Shown here piece after piece: positions 63,701 through 64,000 of a stretch of DNA of 64,000 nucleotides. Both the position numbers and the translations under genes were made by a program. A model generated the notes under the pieces. That model was not told the DNA's origin. It saw only the letters and a program-made list of their open reading frames with translations, and ran no database searches. Each line of letters begins with the position of its first letter. Within the stretch, counting starts at the first letter, position 1. Source of the DNA: Pedobacter metabolipauper (lineage in GTDB: Bacteria > Bacteroidota > Bacteroidia > Sphingobacteriales > Sphingobacteriaceae); the NCBI RefSeq assembly GCF_004362715.1, contig NZ_SNYC01000005.1, positions 559,781 through 623,780 on the forward strand, read 5' to 3'.

Positions 63701-64000
63701 AGTATTGGCAAATAAACAATCAGGATGATGAGCTCTCCAAAGGCTGCGCTGTTCCTGATCTTTGATGAAGACAGAAAAACTTCTTGATCCATTTGCTGCT
63801 GGGATAATGCATCTCTGCCCTTTCGCATACCCAGATGATGCAATGTGGCCTCCACAATGATTACGGCCCCATCTACAATTAAGCCGAAGTCAATCGCCCC
63901 AAGGCTCATCAGGTTTCCGCTTACCCCAAAGAGGTTCATCAGGCAAATGGCAAAAAGCATGGCCAATGGAATTACTGAGGCTACGATTAATCCGGCCCGT
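60727..64000 (-). CDS. czcA: CzcA-type RND metal pump fused to a CzcC/TolC-like outer-membrane factor (partial)
   Basis: A single frame enters from the right edge and ends at 60727 (over 1,090 residues seen). The first ~660 residues are an RND pump: LGAIDFGLIVDGAVIIVE is the metal-group motif DFGx3DGAx3VE of Zn/Co/Cd pumps, and LTFNSAKQALLIFTAIPLSAIGG and LRLRPVIMTALVASLGFLPMALSGG are pump segments. After FEKIKPSGAKR comes a signal-like helix (TPVIAVLLFILTCGTVNAQ, about 61909-61969), then ~390 residues of TolC/CzcC-type outer-membrane factor (INRQQAIELALKNNPL, GLSIPLFFGAQKARV). The start is outside the window. Confidence 0.9.
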   Translation of the reverse strand, partial: RAGLIVASVIPLAMLFAICLMNLFGVSGNLMSLGAIDFGLIVDGAVIIVEATLHHLGMRKGRDALSQQQMDQEVFLSSSKIRNSAAFGELIILIVYLPILALIGTEGKMFKPMAQTVSFAVIGAFILSLTYVPMMSALFLSKKNNHKPNSADKIMAFFHRVYTPMLNFSLRSKALVVSIAGILLVISLILFSRMGSEFIPTLEEGDFAVETRVLTGSSLSQTIEASTRAAKVLKDNFPEVKEVVGKIGSGEIPTDPMPVEACDLMIILKDKGEWTSAGTREELADKMQAVLEQHVPGVTFGFQQPIQMRFNELMTGARQDVVVKVYGEDLEKLSAYAVKIGAIARKIDGAEDIYVEQVSGLPQVIIRFNRDKIAQFGLNVEDINTAIRTGFAGEVAGFVFEGEKRFDLVVRLEKVNRQSLDDVKNLYITAPNGNHIPLEQLAEVSFKAAPNQIQRDDAKRRIIVGFNTRGRDVESIVREIQSKIEQQMKFEPGYYPTYGGTFENLQAANKRLGIAVPAALFLIFFLLYLTFNSAKQALLIFTAIPLSAIGGLFALWLRGMPFSISAGVGFIALFGVAVLNGIVLIAEFNRLKKEGMTDLTAIVKSGTSLRLRPVIMTALVASLGFLPMALSGGSGGEVQKPLATVVIGGLLTATLLTLLLLPILYIWFEKIKPSGAKRTPVIAVLLFILTCGTVNAQTGPINRQQAIELALKNNPLMTNAGLEIGIQQEHKKAALEIPKTEFNMMYGQYNSQVKNDNNFSVSQTFPFPSVFGATAALGNAQLKGAQLKAAISKNELVLQVKQVYSSLQYLYELRKLLNKQDSINTGFVKSASLRYKTGESTLLEQTTAETQQNEIRNQLLLNEANISIYLSKLQVLLGLKTTVIIADRDLKAEDTAMVTDTAELKNNPLLELGKQQIEIAEKQKKLIGARSLPDITLGYFNQSLTGTQNVNGQEVFFDRMDRFQGLNIGLSIPLFFGAQKARVRSAELSRQQQVSGYESSENRLKGEYQQAIQEYQKNKNSLQYYQTSALTNATLILKNSKIAYQSGEMTYNEFLINLKNVNVIHENYLMALLQLNQSIHTLEYLSGKIN

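Overview
The window looks like chromosomal DNA of a Bacteroidota bacterium, most likely Sphingobacteriaceae (Pedobacter-like). The reasons are gliding-type genes gldA, gldC, gldF and gldG, several promoters of the Bacteroidetes form TTG-N19..21-TAnnTTTG, few Shine-Dalgarno sequences, a GCN-independent core-gene layout typical of the phylum, and a CzcA pump fused to its outer-membrane factor. I saw no tRNA, rRNA, CRISPR array, prophage or insertion sequence. Almost every base belongs to intact core genes; the accessory parts are a toxin-antitoxin pair, a Kai-type operon and a metal-efflux operon cut by the right edge.

Layout. 1-2.6 kb: tail of dnaJ, a DUF72 gene, a Ppx/GppA phosphatase and maf. 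2.7-13 kb (mostly minus strand): a Spy-like protein, kdsC, iscX, a 2Fe-2S ferredoxin, a DUF2520 gene and the cytochrome c maturation genes ccmF, ccmE, ccmD-like, ccmC and ccmB, interrupted by msrA, glutamate dehydrogenase and, between ccmB and ccmC, a HigBA-type toxin-antitoxin pair in the opposite direction. 13-22.8 kb: ogt, DUF421, gldC, a DEAD-box helicase, pyrC, DUF3810, hscA, a zinc phospholipase C-like protein, an unusual short-repeat patch and dedA. 22.8-33.5 kb (minus strand): dnaN, gldG, gldF, then a four-gene kaiC-kaiB-kaiB-histidine kinase operon bracketed by two paralogous outer-membrane beta-barrel genes, then gldA. 33.5-45.2 kb: glyS, a CAP-domain protein, GtrA, and a phenylalanine/tyrosine degradation region (aromatic amino acid hydroxylase, SDR, flavin reductase, fumarylacetoacetase, homogentisate dioxygenase, 4-hydroxyphenylpyruvate dioxygenase), then a YihY/BrkB membrane protein. 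45.2-51.1 kb: small unknowns, a beta-barrel, a TPR protein, riboflavin synthase, biotin carboxylase and threonine aldolase. 51.6-57.5 kb: an N-acetylglucosamine-kinase-like gene, a Nudix-type regulator, a pfkA / degenerate kinase / gapA operon and a lipoprotein. 57.5-64 kb: a P1B ATPase, a CzcB adaptor and a CzcA-CzcC fusion.

How genes work together. The ccm genes build c-type cytochromes by the System I route, with a CcmE of the Cys (CxxxY) type. The aromatic cluster converts Phe to Tyr and then through 4-hydroxyphenylpyruvate and homogentisate to fumarate and acetoacetate; the aminotransferase and maleylacetoacetate isomerase are not in the window. The metal operon would move Zn/Cd/Co across both membranes.

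Most notable observations: (1) the kaiC-kaiB2-kaiB1-HK operon with no kaiA, a Ser-Ser phosphosite pair, a coiled-coil KaiC tail, and insertion between gldA and gldF; (2) a 35-codon ORF with three Phe..Tyr pairs just upstream of the homogentisate/tyrosine catabolic genes, a candidate leader peptide; (3) a glycolytic operon carrying a sugar-kinase paralogue whose phosphate-binding motif has been lost; (4) a toxin-antitoxin pair whose promoter overlaps a perfect operator-like palindrome, placed inside the ccm cluster; (5) short phased repeats in two intergenic regions.
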